Source: Verrucomicrobiales bacterium (GTDB taxonomy: Bacteria > Verrucomicrobiota > Verrucomicrobiia > Limisphaerales > UBA9464). From it: a DNA stretch of 51,099 nucleotides. The position numbers and the translations under genes are program-made. Position 1 is the first letter of the stretch; the number at the start of each line of letters is the position of its first letter. The stretch lies in NCBI GenBank assembly GCA_005793375.1, contig SXSK01000266.1:1-51099 (forward strand), written 5' to 3'. The notes under the pieces were generated by a model. The model made no database searches. It was not told where the DNA came from and saw nothing but the letters and a program-made list of their open reading frames with translations. Positions 1-10,000 of the stretch are shown here, one piece after another.

Positions 1-53
1 CAAGGAGTTTAAGTCCTTCTCAACCACCAAAAGCAACGCCGCTTTCAACGGGG

Positions 54-1781
54 GTGGCTCCGCGCCCGGAGCAGCCGATTCCAGAAGTTCCGGTCCATCT
101 GGATTTTTCTCAGCTCCAATTCCAGGATTCGTTGCTGCCGATATCGTCCATGAAGAACTGGCAGCTTCGGGAAATGGCTGCTCAATGGTGGGTGACCAAT
201 CAGTCGGATGATCTATTGGGGTTGCCATACTGCAACGTGGAGAGGCTCGAATACCAGGTTCGCGCTGCACTCCGGGTGATCGGCCCCCTGCGTGGTCGGG
301 CATTACTCTCGGATGAAGTGGGACTTGGTAAGACCGTCGAGGCGGGCCTAATCCTAAAGGAATACTTGGTTCGAGGGATGGTTCGGCGGTTCCTGGTGCT
401 CACCCAACCCTCGCTGGTGGATCAATGGGCTGAAGAATTGGCGTCGAAGTTTGCGATCGAAGTAGCGACGACCAATCAGGCGGCGTTTCGCGCCGACCCG
501 CTGGGTTTCTGGAAAGACCAAACCGCGGTCGTGGCATCACTGCACACGCTGAAACAGCCGTCGCACCTTGCCGTCGCCGAGAAAGCCCAGTGGGATTTGC
601 TCATTGTTGATGAAGCGCATCATCTTCGAAATCGAGCGTCTCAGGCATGGCAGGCGGTGAATTCATTACCACGGCAGTTCCTCTTGCTGTTAACCGCCAC
701 CCCGGTGCAGAACTCGCTGGATGAACTGTACAATCTGGTGACCCTTCTTCAACCAGGCCAACTGCCTTCACCGAAGGAGTTCAGCAAGAAGTTTCTGGAT
801 TCTAAACGACCGCATCAGCCCAAGGAGCCCGAGGAATTGAGGCGCCTGTTAGGTCAAGTGATGATTCGCAACACTCGAGCCAACGCAGGACTGAATTTGC
901 CTCCAAGACGCGCAGAAACGGCGCTGTTCGAGCCAGATGCGGAAGAACGTGCCTTCTGGCAGAACTGGGAGACTGAGTTGCGACGCTGCCTCAAAACCTT
1001 GCCAGCCAGCCAGTCGAGCCTGTGGGGACGGTTACTGTTGCAGGCTGCTGGAAGCAGTCCTGCGGCTTGGCATGCTGCATTGGAGAAATTTCCAGATGCT
1101 CACGCTTCTCGAGCATGGCGTCAGACAACGTGTGTCGGCAATTCCTGGAAAAAGAAGTGCGATTTGATACCCCCATTGGCGCGCTCGCCAGGTGGCGTCG
1201 TGGTCTTTACTCAATTCCTGGCGACGCAGGCAGCACTGGAAGATGCTTTGAAGACACACCGAATTCCGGTGATTGCGCTGAATGGAGCCACCCCGGCAGC
1301 CCAACGCCAGCCTCTCACCGAACGATTCCGCAGCCAGGGCGGTGTCCTCCTGCTGACACAGAGCGGAACCGAGGGGCGCAATTTGCAATTCTGTCATCAA
1401 CTGGTGAATTTCGATTTGCCGTGGAATCCGATGGAGATCGAACAACGCATCGGGCGCTTGCACCGACTCGGTCAGATGCATCCCGTTCGAATCAGTAATT
1501 TCGTGCAGTCCGGCACCCTGCAGGAACACTTGTTGAACTTGCTTCAGGAGAAACTGAACTTGTTTGAGCTGGTGGTGGGAGAGGCCGGCCTTATTTTAGG
1601 CGAACGTTTTGCCGGTGAGGAATTTGCCGAGGCAGTTCTGAATCGATGGCGGGAGAGCGAGGGTCGTGTTGCGGATGCGTTTGCTGGGCTAGGCGAGGAA
1701 ATTGCTACGGCGCGAGGCACCTATGATGCCGTGAGGCAACTCGACAACACCTTATTCGCCCAGGACTATGCAAACCTTTGA
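54..1781 (+). CDS. SNF2/RapA-like DEAD/DEAH-box helicase (frame open to the window edge, so the true start may lie upstream; GTG at 54)
   Basis: Motif I DEVGLGKTVEAGLIL, motif II DEAHH, motif III LLLTATPVQN, C-terminal lobe GGVVVFTQFLATQ and LVNFDLPWNPMEIEQRIGRLHRLGQ. Confidence 0.9.
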   Translation: MAPRPEQPIPEVPVHLDFSQLQFQDSLLPISSMKNWQLREMAAQWWVTNQSDDLLGLPYCNVERLEYQVRAALRVIGPLRGRALLSDEVGLGKTVEAGLILKEYLVRGMVRRFLVLTQPSLVDQWAEELASKFAIEVATTNQAAFRADPLGFWKDQTAVVASLHTLKQPSHLAVAEKAQWDLLIVDEAHHLRNRASQAWQAVNSLPRQFLLLLTATPVQNSLDELYNLVTLLQPGQLPSPKEFSKKFLDSKRPHQPKEPEELRRLLGQVMIRNTRANAGLNLPPRRAETALFEPDAEERAFWQNWETELRRCLKTLPASQSSLWGRLLLQAAGSSPAAWHAALEKFPDAHASRAWRQTTCVGNSWKKKCDLIPPLARSPGGVVVFTQFLATQAALEDALKTHRIPVIALNGATPAAQRQPLTERFRSQGGVLLLTQSGTEGRNLQFCHQLVNFDLPWNPMEIEQRIGRLHRLGQMHPVRISNFVQSGTLQEHLLNLLQEKLNLFELVVGEAGLILGERFAGEEFAEAVLNRWRESEGRVADAFAGLGEEIATARGTYDAVRQLDNTLFAQDYANL

Positions 1782-1806
1782 TCCCAGTTCCAAACCCTTC
1801 TGACCC

Positions 1807-2847
1807 ATGAAACTCGCTCGATTGCGGCACGACCCAGGAGTGCTCGCGGATTTCTACTCGGAAGCACTTCAACACTGCGGAGCACTTTGCGAACGGACTT
1901 GGTACGATCGACTGGACGTTGTTGCCGAAGGTCCAACGGCTCGGCTATGGAATGATTCAGGTGGCCTGTATCAGACCGAGCTTCGATTTCCGTCCATAGA
2001 AACCGAAGGAGCTCTGGAAGTGGGACGCGATGTTTTTCCCGGGTGTCCACTCACATTCCGTCTCGCAGAAAAGCTCAACGCCAAACCGATGACATTGGAG
2101 CGGTTGGTGATGGCCACGAATAGCACCGCCTCCCGACCGCCTTCGATGGATGTCGCAGAAAAAACCTGGAAGAATCGCTGGCCTGGATGCTTGCGGTGGC
2201 GGTTGGAAGCCCCATTTGCCGCCGGGTTTCATTTCAGCTTGCTGACATTGGTTCGATGCGAAATTCAGGCTATGGACCAGCGCTGGTCGCTCCATCGCGT
2301 GGCGATTTCACTGCCCAATGGAGAATTGGATGACGCACTGGCTGCAGACTCCTTTCTGGAGCCCGCACCCCCTGATGCCCCGCTGCCTTCCTGGCCCACT
2401 CCAGACCCGGCAGCCTGGCATGAACTGTTGAGTGCCGGCATCCAGGCTGATTTTCGAGAGGAACTGGCTGAAGTTCGGGTGCGACAAGCCCGTTACCTTC
2501 GTCGGGAGCTGGAGCGTGTCGACCAGTATTTCGAAGGTTATGCACGGGAGCTTGAAACCCGAAAATCTCGAGGTTGGACAGACCGCGAGGTGGCGGCGGC
2601 AAAGCTTCAACAACTGACGGATCGCCTTAAGGCCGCCAAGGCTGAGCATGAGAGGCGCAGACAGGACCAAGTGCATCGACACGAAATCAGGGTCGTGCCT
2701 CATCTCGACGCCTTGATGTTGATTGGGGAACCCGCGTGGCAGACCACAGTCTCGATGGTTGAAGATCATCGAGTGCAGTCCGTCCGCTCACATTTTGTTC
2801 CGCGAACCCGGCGTTGGTACCGCGAGTCGCACGTCGTCGCGACTTGA
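1807..2847 (+). CDS. Hypothetical coiled-coil protein, probable partner of the upstream SNF2 helicase
   Basis: 25-nt gap after the helicase, same strand; Arg/Glu-rich coiled coil (RQARYLRRELERVDQYFEGYARELETRKSRG..AAAKLQQLTDRLKAAKAEHERRRQDQ) like C-terminal parts of HepA/RapA-type proteins. Confidence 0.7.
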   Translation: MKLARLRHDPGVLADFYSEALQHCGALCERTWYDRLDVVAEGPTARLWNDSGGLYQTELRFPSIETEGALEVGRDVFPGCPLTFRLAEKLNAKPMTLERLVMATNSTASRPPSMDVAEKTWKNRWPGCLRWRLEAPFAAGFHFSLLTLVRCEIQAMDQRWSLHRVAISLPNGELDDALAADSFLEPAPPDAPLPSWPTPDPAAWHELLSAGIQADFREELAEVRVRQARYLRRELERVDQYFEGYARELETRKSRGWTDREVAAAKLQQLTDRLKAAKAEHERRRQDQVHRHEIRVVPHLDALMLIGEPAWQTTVSMVEDHRVQSVRSHFVPRTRRWYRESHVVAT

Positions 2848-2899
2848 GACCTTTGATTTTCAGTTTTCGACTTTGAAAAAGTGGCGCGATCGGCTGACC

Positions 2900-3541
2900 G
2901 TGGCGTCGGTGAGTTTATCCGAGTTTAGTTTACTGGCCTTCAGCTCACTGTTCGTGATTGTTGATCCGATTGCGGTGATCCCGGCGTTTCTCGCCATGAC
3001 GCCCCACGACACTCCCGAGCAGCGGACACGCATGGCGCGATTGGCCTGCATCGTCACTGCCATGCTGCTGTTAGTGTTCGCGTTTCTCGGCCAGGCGGTA
3101 TTTCGATTTTTGGGGATTACCTTACCGGCCTTCCAACTCGCCGCCAGTGTCGTGCTGATGCTCATCGCCCTCGACATGCTCCGGGCCGAAAGGTCTCGTG
3201 CGCAGGAGACGAAAGAGGAAGTTGCCGCAGGTGCCGCCAAGCACGACGCAGCAGTGACGCCGCTCGCGATACCCATGCTGGCAGGCCCAGGTGCCATCTC
3301 CACCGTTATCCTACTCCACTCAAAAGCAGCCGGCTGGGCTCAGCAGATGGCCTTGGGCTTGAGTGTGATCTTGGTTTGCATCGCTGCTTATGGCATTTTT
3401 GCCCTTTCAGCCCACGGAGCGCGGTGGTTGAGCCCCATCGCCTTGCGTGTCAGCACCCGCGTCATGGGACTGCTTCTCGCCGCCATCGCCATGCAATTCC
3501 TCCTGAACGCGTTAAAGGAATTGGGCGTGATTCAGGTGTAG
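2900..3541 (+). CDS. MarC family (UPF0056) integral membrane protein
   Basis: Multi-TM protein FSSLFVIVDPIAVIPAFLAMTP...ALDMLRAERSR...TPLAIPMLAGPGAISTVI is the MarC signature. The ORF track starts at 2723, but GTG at 2900 or 2909 avoids overlap with the upstream gene. Confidence 0.88.
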   Translation: MASVSLSEFSLLAFSSLFVIVDPIAVIPAFLAMTPHDTPEQRTRMARLACIVTAMLLLVFAFLGQAVFRFLGITLPAFQLAASVVLMLIALDMLRAERSRAQETKEEVAAGAAKHDAAVTPLAIPMLAGPGAISTVILLHSKAAGWAQQMALGLSVILVCIAAYGIFALSAHGARWLSPIALRVSTRVMGLLLAAIAMQFLLNALKELGVIQV

Positions 3542-3717
3542 GGGCGGTCAGTAGATCATGGCGGTTTTTGGAGCACCGTTAGAAACACCACGCTGGAAAT
3601 TCGCGTTTCGAAGATCACCCGGCCAACCAAGAATCGTGGCAGCGGACTGCCCTCACTCCAAAAAGTGCCAGCTCGCGCCTGCAACCTTCTGGGCGGGCGT
3701 CTCGGACGGGCCAAGAA

Positions 3718-4755
3718 CTATTTGGCCTCCGGTCGCGGGCACCGGAAGAGCGTGGGGCGCTTGTCATCGCGGTCAGCGAGTCGGTGGAATCCATTGTTAT
3801 CCACCGCCAGCCAAATATTCTTGGAATCGACCGAGAGCCCTTCGATAAATCCGTAACCAGGATAGGGGTTGAAATAGCCGTCGGAACGGCTCGTCTCGAC
3901 GGCGGCGTAATCGTACTCGGCGAGGACTCGATGGGATTTGGCATCCACTCTCAGGACGCATCGGCTTTCACGGCAGAGAACCCAGAGTTCGCGATCGAAC
4001 CAACAAAGGTCTGAGTAATGGACATCACGGGCCTGCCGTTCAAAGGGTGCCACCTGAAAATGATCGATGATTTGAAAAGTTTGCAGATCCACGGCGATAA
4101 TGCGGCCTACCCCCCTCTCGTTCGCCACATACAACATGTTGTCGCCCACTGCGATCCCCTCAAACGATGCATTCGAATCCTTAGGGTCGAAATAGCGCCG
4201 CACAGGGGCCCAATCAATGGGCAGAACCTCGCCCGACTTCGAGGACGGATCATATCGGAAGACGCGTCGGCTGGATTCTTCACAGACGTAAATCCTACCC
4301 TGGCCATCCACGCCAAGGCCTTCGATATCATACCGTTTTGGCGTGGGTTGTCCGACTCGATAAAGGCGATCGGTGGAAAACAAGTCGGGCGCCGGGACGA
4401 GATCGGCGGTGTTGCCATCGGACCGAAATTTTATCTGATAAACAAGGGGCACGCGATCATTGACGGTGCAGAACGTTCCATCGGGAAGCCGGAGCAAGGC
4501 CGAAGCGTCAAACCGTTCGGGTGTCGCTGTCTGTAGTCGCCAGACGTTACCCACTCGCAAGGTGTAGGTTTGTCCCTTTTGTGTCCTCTCGGCGCGGACG
4601 GCTATGGGCGGGTTGACTATGGTTCGAGACGGATCGGAGACGGGTTTCGGGCCCGACTGAGCTTCGGTCACGCCCGAAAAAACAAAGAACCAAAGACTAA
4701 CCAGAAGGACGTAAGGACAAGTGCTTAGGATGTGCATTGGGTCGCAATGGTACAA
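3718..4755 (-). CDS. Esterase-like activity of phytase / SdiA-regulated-like secreted beta-propeller protein
   Basis: N-terminal hydrophobic signal (HILSTCPYVLLVSLWFFVFSG); repeated propeller motifs DIEGLGVDGQGRIYVCEESSRRVFRYD, SFEGIAVGDNMLYVANERG, FIEGLSVDSKNIWLAVDNNG. Confidence 0.7.
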   Translation of the reverse strand: MYHCDPMHILSTCPYVLLVSLWFFVFSGVTEAQSGPKPVSDPSRTIVNPPIAVRAERTQKGQTYTLRVGNVWRLQTATPERFDASALLRLPDGTFCTVNDRVPLVYQIKFRSDGNTADLVPAPDLFSTDRLYRVGQPTPKRYDIEGLGVDGQGRIYVCEESSRRVFRYDPSSKSGEVLPIDWAPVRRYFDPKDSNASFEGIAVGDNMLYVANERGVGRIIAVDLQTFQIIDHFQVAPFERQARDVHYSDLCWFDRELWVLCRESRCVLRVDAKSHRVLAEYDYAAVETSRSDGYFNPYPGYGFIEGLSVDSKNIWLAVDNNGFHRLADRDDKRPTLFRCPRPEAK

Positions 4756-4967
4756 TATTCCAGCAGTGGCAACGGGATCGAAATGTTATAAAGACTGAGG
4801 TTGGTCGATGCGGTTTTCTGAGTAGTTTTGACGTCTCAACGTGATGCGAAGCTGACGAAGGAAGGTCAGGACGCTTTTCGAGCGGCCCCTTAGTGGCGGT
4901 GACTTTCTCCTTTTCCCGGAGCAAAAAGAACCTTAGCTTACGCGTACCTGAATTTGGTGACAGGCGT

Positions 4968-5207
4968 ATGAGCGGCACAACCCAATCAATTGACGATAAG
5001 CAGATCGTCCTGAAAAAAATGACACTCTACCAGTGGTTTCGCGAAGAGCGTGAAGAGATTCTTCGCCACAAGTGGTTTGAATCGCAGAAACAGGGTTTTG
5101 ATATTGGGTTTGAAGCGGCACTGACTGATTGGATTCTGAATCATCGCGCCGGGTGGCGCGAGGCGCGAATAGCCGAGCAGCAGTTCCATTCATTGGTTTT
5201 GCATTAG
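4968..5207 (+). CDS. Small hypothetical protein (79 aa from ATG 4968)
   Basis: In-frame ATG at 4968; coherent sequence MSGTTQSIDDKQIVLKKMTLYQWFREEREEILRHKWFESQKQGFDIGFEAALTDWILNHRAGWREARI. Confidence 0.6.
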   Translation: MSGTTQSIDDKQIVLKKMTLYQWFREEREEILRHKWFESQKQGFDIGFEAALTDWILNHRAGWREARIAEQQFHSLVLH

Positions 5208-5349
5208 TTAGTCATGTTTCTTCTGACACCAAATCGATCGGACTGTTGAAAGTTTCCGCCAACGACCCCGAAATAGGACTGGGCCTGAGCTCCCGACATT
5301 TGTTGCTCCAAGTTCACTGGATTTAGAGGTGATTCGCGTGTTTATTATC

Positions 5350-5376
5350 GCCGGCCGGCTTAGCCGCCGGCTTTTT
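5350..5376 (+). terminator. GC-rich hairpin plus T-tract in the pyrR leader (candidate attenuator)
   Basis: GCCGG-C-CGGC TTA GCCG-CCGGC (9 bp with one bulge) followed directly by TTTTT; ends 8 nt before the pyrR ATG at 5385. Confidence 0.65.
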
Positions 5377-5384
5377 GCTTTCAA

Positions 5385-5906
5385 ATGACCCACATTCTTC
5401 TCGATGCCGCCGGATTCCAGGAACGTCTCAATTGGCTGGCACACCAGATCGCTCAACGCAATGTCAATGGTGCCGACGTGTTGATCGTCGGAATTCAACT
5501 GGGCGGCGTGCACTTGGCCCAACGACTGGCTTCCAAGTTGAGTGCCCTTTGGAATCGATCGGTGCCTTATGGAGTTTTGGATGTCTCCATGCACCGCGAC
5601 GATCTCGGGAACCGAGCCACCCCCTTAATGCGGCCCACCGAGATTCCCGGGGACCTCACAGGTAAGACGATTCTGCTAACGGACGATGTGATTTTCAGCG
5701 GTCGGACGACTCGGGCGGCGCTCGATGCCTTGAATGACTTCGGTCGACCCAAATGCATTCAGCTAGCAGTGATGGTCGATCGCGGGCATCGCGAATTGCC
5801 CATCACGCCAGACTTTGTCGGATTACCGGTGGAGACTCGCGTGGATCAACGTGTGGAAGTTCTTTTTGTCGAGGAGGCAGGCCGAGACGAAATCCAGTTG
5901 GTCTAG
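5385..5906 (+). CDS. pyrR: Bifunctional pyr operon regulator / uracil phosphoribosyltransferase PyrR
   Basis: PRPP-binding loop ILLTDDVIFSGRTTRAALDAL and MVDRGHRELPITPDFVGLPVET; directly upstream of pyrB. Confidence 0.95.
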   Translation: MTHILLDAAGFQERLNWLAHQIAQRNVNGADVLIVGIQLGGVHLAQRLASKLSALWNRSVPYGVLDVSMHRDDLGNRATPLMRPTEIPGDLTGKTILLTDDVIFSGRTTRAALDALNDFGRPKCIQLAVMVDRGHRELPITPDFVGLPVETRVDQRVEVLFVEEAGRDEIQLV

Positions 5907-5974
5907 CGCTTGAATTGAATCTCTCGACAGACGGTGAATGACGGAGTAGCCCTGTTGAGCCCTCCTATCGCCTT

Positions 5975-6925
5975 ATGCCTCACTCCTGGACTCGCCAACA
6001 CCTGCTGGACCTGCAATCGCTCAGCGCGGACGAGCTGGTGGTTTTGCTAGACACGGCAAGACACTTCAAGCAAGTCGGCGAACGATCCATCAAAAAGGTA
6101 CCCGCGTTGCGCGGCAAGACCATCGTCAATCTCTTTGTCGAACCGAGCACTCGTACACGGATCAGTTTCGAATTGGCCGGACTGCGCCTCAGTGCAGATA
6201 TCATCAATTTCAGCGCCGAATCGTCTTCGTTCAAAAAGGGCGAATCGCTCAAGGATACCGCTCTCAACCTGGAGGCTCTAAATGCCGACTTTATCGTCAT
6301 CCGACATGGCGCCAGTGGGGCTCCACACTTCCTGTCGAGATTCCTAAAGGCTCACGTGGTAAACGCCGGTGATGGCGCTCACGAGCATCCCACGCAAGGG
6401 CTGTTGGACGCGTTCACTATACGCGAAAAGAAAGGACGCATCGAGGGTCTCAACGTGACCATCCTCGGCGATATTCTCTACAGCCGAGTCGCGCGCTCCA
6501 ATATCTGGGCACTCCAAAAACTGGGCGCGAATGTCACGTTGTGTGGGCCTCCTAGCCTGGTGCCGAAGATCTTCGAGGAAATCGGATGCCGGGTAGTCTG
6601 GAACATGGAAGAGGCCTTGCGCGATGCGGATGTCATCAACCTCCTCCGCATCCAGCATGAACGCCAGCGCGCCACCATGTTTCCGAGCATTGGTGAATAC
6701 GCCGGCCTCTTTGGCCTCAACCAGTCTCGGCGACATCTGGTGAAACCCGACGCGTTAATCATGCACCCGGGTCCCATTAATCGAGGTGTCGAAATCGACA
6801 ACACCTTCGCAGATGGGGCGCAATCCGTGATATTGCAACAAGTCACGAACGGCCTCGCCATCCGCATGGCCGTACTTTTCTTGCTCGGCGGCGGGCGTCG
6901 AGAGGAAATTGCCGCGGCGGTGTAA
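5975..6925 (+). CDS. pyrB: Aspartate carbamoyltransferase catalytic subunit
   Basis: FVEPSTRTRISFELAGLRL, GDGAHEHPTQGLLDAFTI, MHPGPINRGVEID. Confidence 0.97.
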   Translation: MPHSWTRQHLLDLQSLSADELVVLLDTARHFKQVGERSIKKVPALRGKTIVNLFVEPSTRTRISFELAGLRLSADIINFSAESSSFKKGESLKDTALNLEALNADFIVIRHGASGAPHFLSRFLKAHVVNAGDGAHEHPTQGLLDAFTIREKKGRIEGLNVTILGDILYSRVARSNIWALQKLGANVTLCGPPSLVPKIFEEIGCRVVWNMEEALRDADVINLLRIQHERQRATMFPSIGEYAGLFGLNQSRRHLVKPDALIMHPGPINRGVEIDNTFADGAQSVILQQVTNGLAIRMAVLFLLGGGRREEIAAAV

Positions 6926-7061
6926 CTATCAGAATCCAGGGGATTTACACCCACAACGCGGCGTGACACCGCGATGACTCCTGCAACGACCCGGTCTGGC
7001 TTTGGGCGCCGCGTTGAACCCTTGAAATATCCCAATTCCACTGTTTTATTGCCACACTCCC

Positions 7062-10000
7062 ATGAGGCTTCAATCTGCGGCCATGTCCTTTTTTGCCCGC
7101 GACTCACGTTGGTTTTACTCAAACCCAACCATTCGGCGAGGGGTACTGAATGTGTTGGTACTGATATCGGCAGTCATTCTAGATCCTTTGACAGCGGCGG
7201 ATATCGACCGGGTTCGAGAAGCAGACTCGGTCCGTAGCGGGTATCGCCCGCTGGTCGCGGCAGATCGGGTAGCTACGCCCATTCTCGCTCCCGCATCGAA
7301 GGAAGGCGAAATCCGGCTCAAACAATTCAAGGTAGCCCCAGGATTGAAAGTCGAGTTGTGGGCCGCTGAACCCATGCTCGCCAATCCAGTAGCGTTCAGC
7401 GTCGATGAACAGGGACGAGTCTTTACGAGCGAAACCTATCGATATCGCTCCAGCGTCCTCGATATCCGCCACTACATGTTCATGCTCGAAGACGATCTGG
7501 CATCCCGGAGTTTGGACGATCGCCTCAAGCAAATTCGGAAATGGTTTGGGCCGGATGGCGAGAGATTGTTGTCGCAGGAAACCGAGGTAATCCGAATGCT
7601 GACCGACACCAACGGGGATGGAAGAGCCGATCAATCGACCGTTTTTGCGGATGGATTCAATTCCCCATTGGATGGCATTGCCTCAGGAGTGTTGGCTCGG
7701 CGGGGGGAAGTTTGGGTGACAGACATTCCCAGCTTGTGGCGGTTTCGGTCGGGCAATGGTGATTCTTCAAGAGACGCGAGCACCGGATTGAAGGTCTCCA
7801 ATCGACTTGCGTCCTCGCCAAGAGCCATGAGGGGTTTCGTCGCCGAAGAATTGCAGCGCGGCTTTGGCGTGCGATTCAGTTTTACTGGGCACGATCTCCA
7901 CGGATTAAAGTTCGGTCCAGACGGACGCTTGTATTTTTCTTGTGGCGATCGGGGCGCGCGACTGCTGACCAAGGAAGGGAAAACCATCGATCTGCCGGAC
8001 GAAGGTGCCGTGTTTCGATGTGAACCAGACGGGTCCAACTTGGAAGTGGTTCACCGCGGACTGCGAAATCCGCAAGAGCTGGCATTCGACGAGTACGGGA
8101 ATCTATTCACAGGGGACAATGATTCCGATCAGGGTGATCGTGAGCGTTGGGTATTGATTCAGGAAGGCGCGGACAGTGGCTGGCGTGTGGGACACCAGCA
8201 TGCGCCGCTTGGCAATGCGGGCATGTGGAACCTGGAACGGCTGTGGGTCCCCCATTTTGAAGGGCAAGCGGCTTACGTGATGCCACCGATCGCGAACCTC
8301 GGGGATGGGCCCAGTGGCATTGTCTATGACTACGCTGGCACGTACTCAGGTTCTCAGCCTCGCACTGGTCTGGCGTCACATGGTGGCCCAGCGCACCGAT
8401 TCCTCATGGCCTATTTCAAGGGAACCAGTGCCAAAAGCGGCATTTATTCCGTCGCGCTCCGCGCGAATGGCGCCGCCTTCGAGCTAGTCGATCACCAGGA
8501 GTTTGTGTGGAACTCGCTGGTGCCGGATGTGGATATCGGTCCAGACGGCGCCGTGTGGTTTGCCGATTGGCACGAGGGCTGGCCCAAGAGCAACAAAGGG
8601 CGAATCTATCGAGCATTCCCCAGCTCGCTGGAAAACGATCCCATAGCCAAGGAGACCCAACGACTTCTGGCGGAGGGACTGTCGCAGCGCGGAGCGGGCG
8701 AGTTGCTAGCCCTACTGACACATCCGGATATGCGCGTGCGGCAGGAAGCTCAATTTGAATTGGCGGCCCGCGGAACCAGTTCATATCCAGGCCTGCGCGA
8801 TGTGGCGCTCACCTCGCCAAATCTTTTCGCACGATTGCATGCCATGTGGGGGATAGGCCAGTTGGCGCGGGTGCTGCCGCTTAATGCCTTTGTCGAAGAA
8901 CTCGCCGCACTCAAGCCATTGCTTTCCGATTCCTATCCAGAAGTGCGTGCGCAGGCAGCACGATTGCTGGGAAGTTCCAAATTACTTTCTGCTGCCCAAG
9001 GAATCGCATCGCTGACGCGGAATTCTTCCGAACGCGTCCGGTTCATGGCATTACAGGCGCTCGGTGATCTGCTTTCGGATCCCCGCGTGGGTCGGGTCAA
9101 TCGATCGGATGGGGGCAGCGCGGGAAAAATGCAAGACACGCCACTCTATGTGGGTTTTGCTCTCCTCAAATCCCAACCGCCAACACCCCAGTTTATTGCG
9201 GCGGGACAGCAACTCTTCAATACTCCGGAGCTGATCGAACGAGCGTTCCAAGTCTCGAGATCGCGTCCGCAAGACTCGAAACTTTTCTCGCTGAGTGCCG
9301 TCGTCGCGGCCCGCCGCATGGAGCACCCCAGCGCCTCTCTTTTTCTTGAATCTCTGGATCCATTGGTACAACTGGAAGCGGCTCGAGCCATCAATGATTT
9401 GCCGATTGTTGGAGCACTCCCAGCATTAGCCGCCATGGGTCAGCCGGGACTGCTCGACAAGTTGCTCCATCAGTTTTCGGCGTTGACTACCGAACTTCAT
9501 CCACCACGGGTCCGGATTTCACCAGGCGCCATTCGGGATGTGCGCGTCGACCAACCCCTGCCCTGGACCAACGCGCCCATCGATCAGTTGGCACCGATGC
9601 TCTTGCGAATCGTCAACGCCAACTTCCGCTTAGGAACCCCTGAAACGGCTGTCCGTCTCGCGGCACTGACGGTTCGCAAAGATCTGCCAGAGCAGATCCG
9701 CTCGGAAGCCGTCTTTGCACTGGCGAGCTGGAGCAAACCTGCTCAGAGGGATCGTGTGACCGGCAATTTCCGGCCACTTGCGGCTCGCGATGCGACGCCA
9801 GCGCGCGATGCCTTGCGGCCCCAACTCGCGGTCTTGTTCGGCCCTGGTTCCTCGGAATTACAAATCGCTGCGGCCGATGCGGTGGCGCGACTCGAGTTGC
9901 GTGAAGCAGCGCCTGAGTTGAAAGCTCTGTTGGGGAACAGGGCAGCCTCGGTATTCGCTCGAGCCAAGGCGTTGCGGTCGTTGGCGATTCTCAAGAGCGA

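Noticed and set aside
54-2847. Defence island (DISARM/BREX-like) interpretation of the SNF2 helicase
   Set aside because: No methyltransferase, PLD nuclease, DUF1998 or other defence genes nearby; downstream neighbours are MarC and pyrimidine genes. Left open only because the upstream side is cut off.
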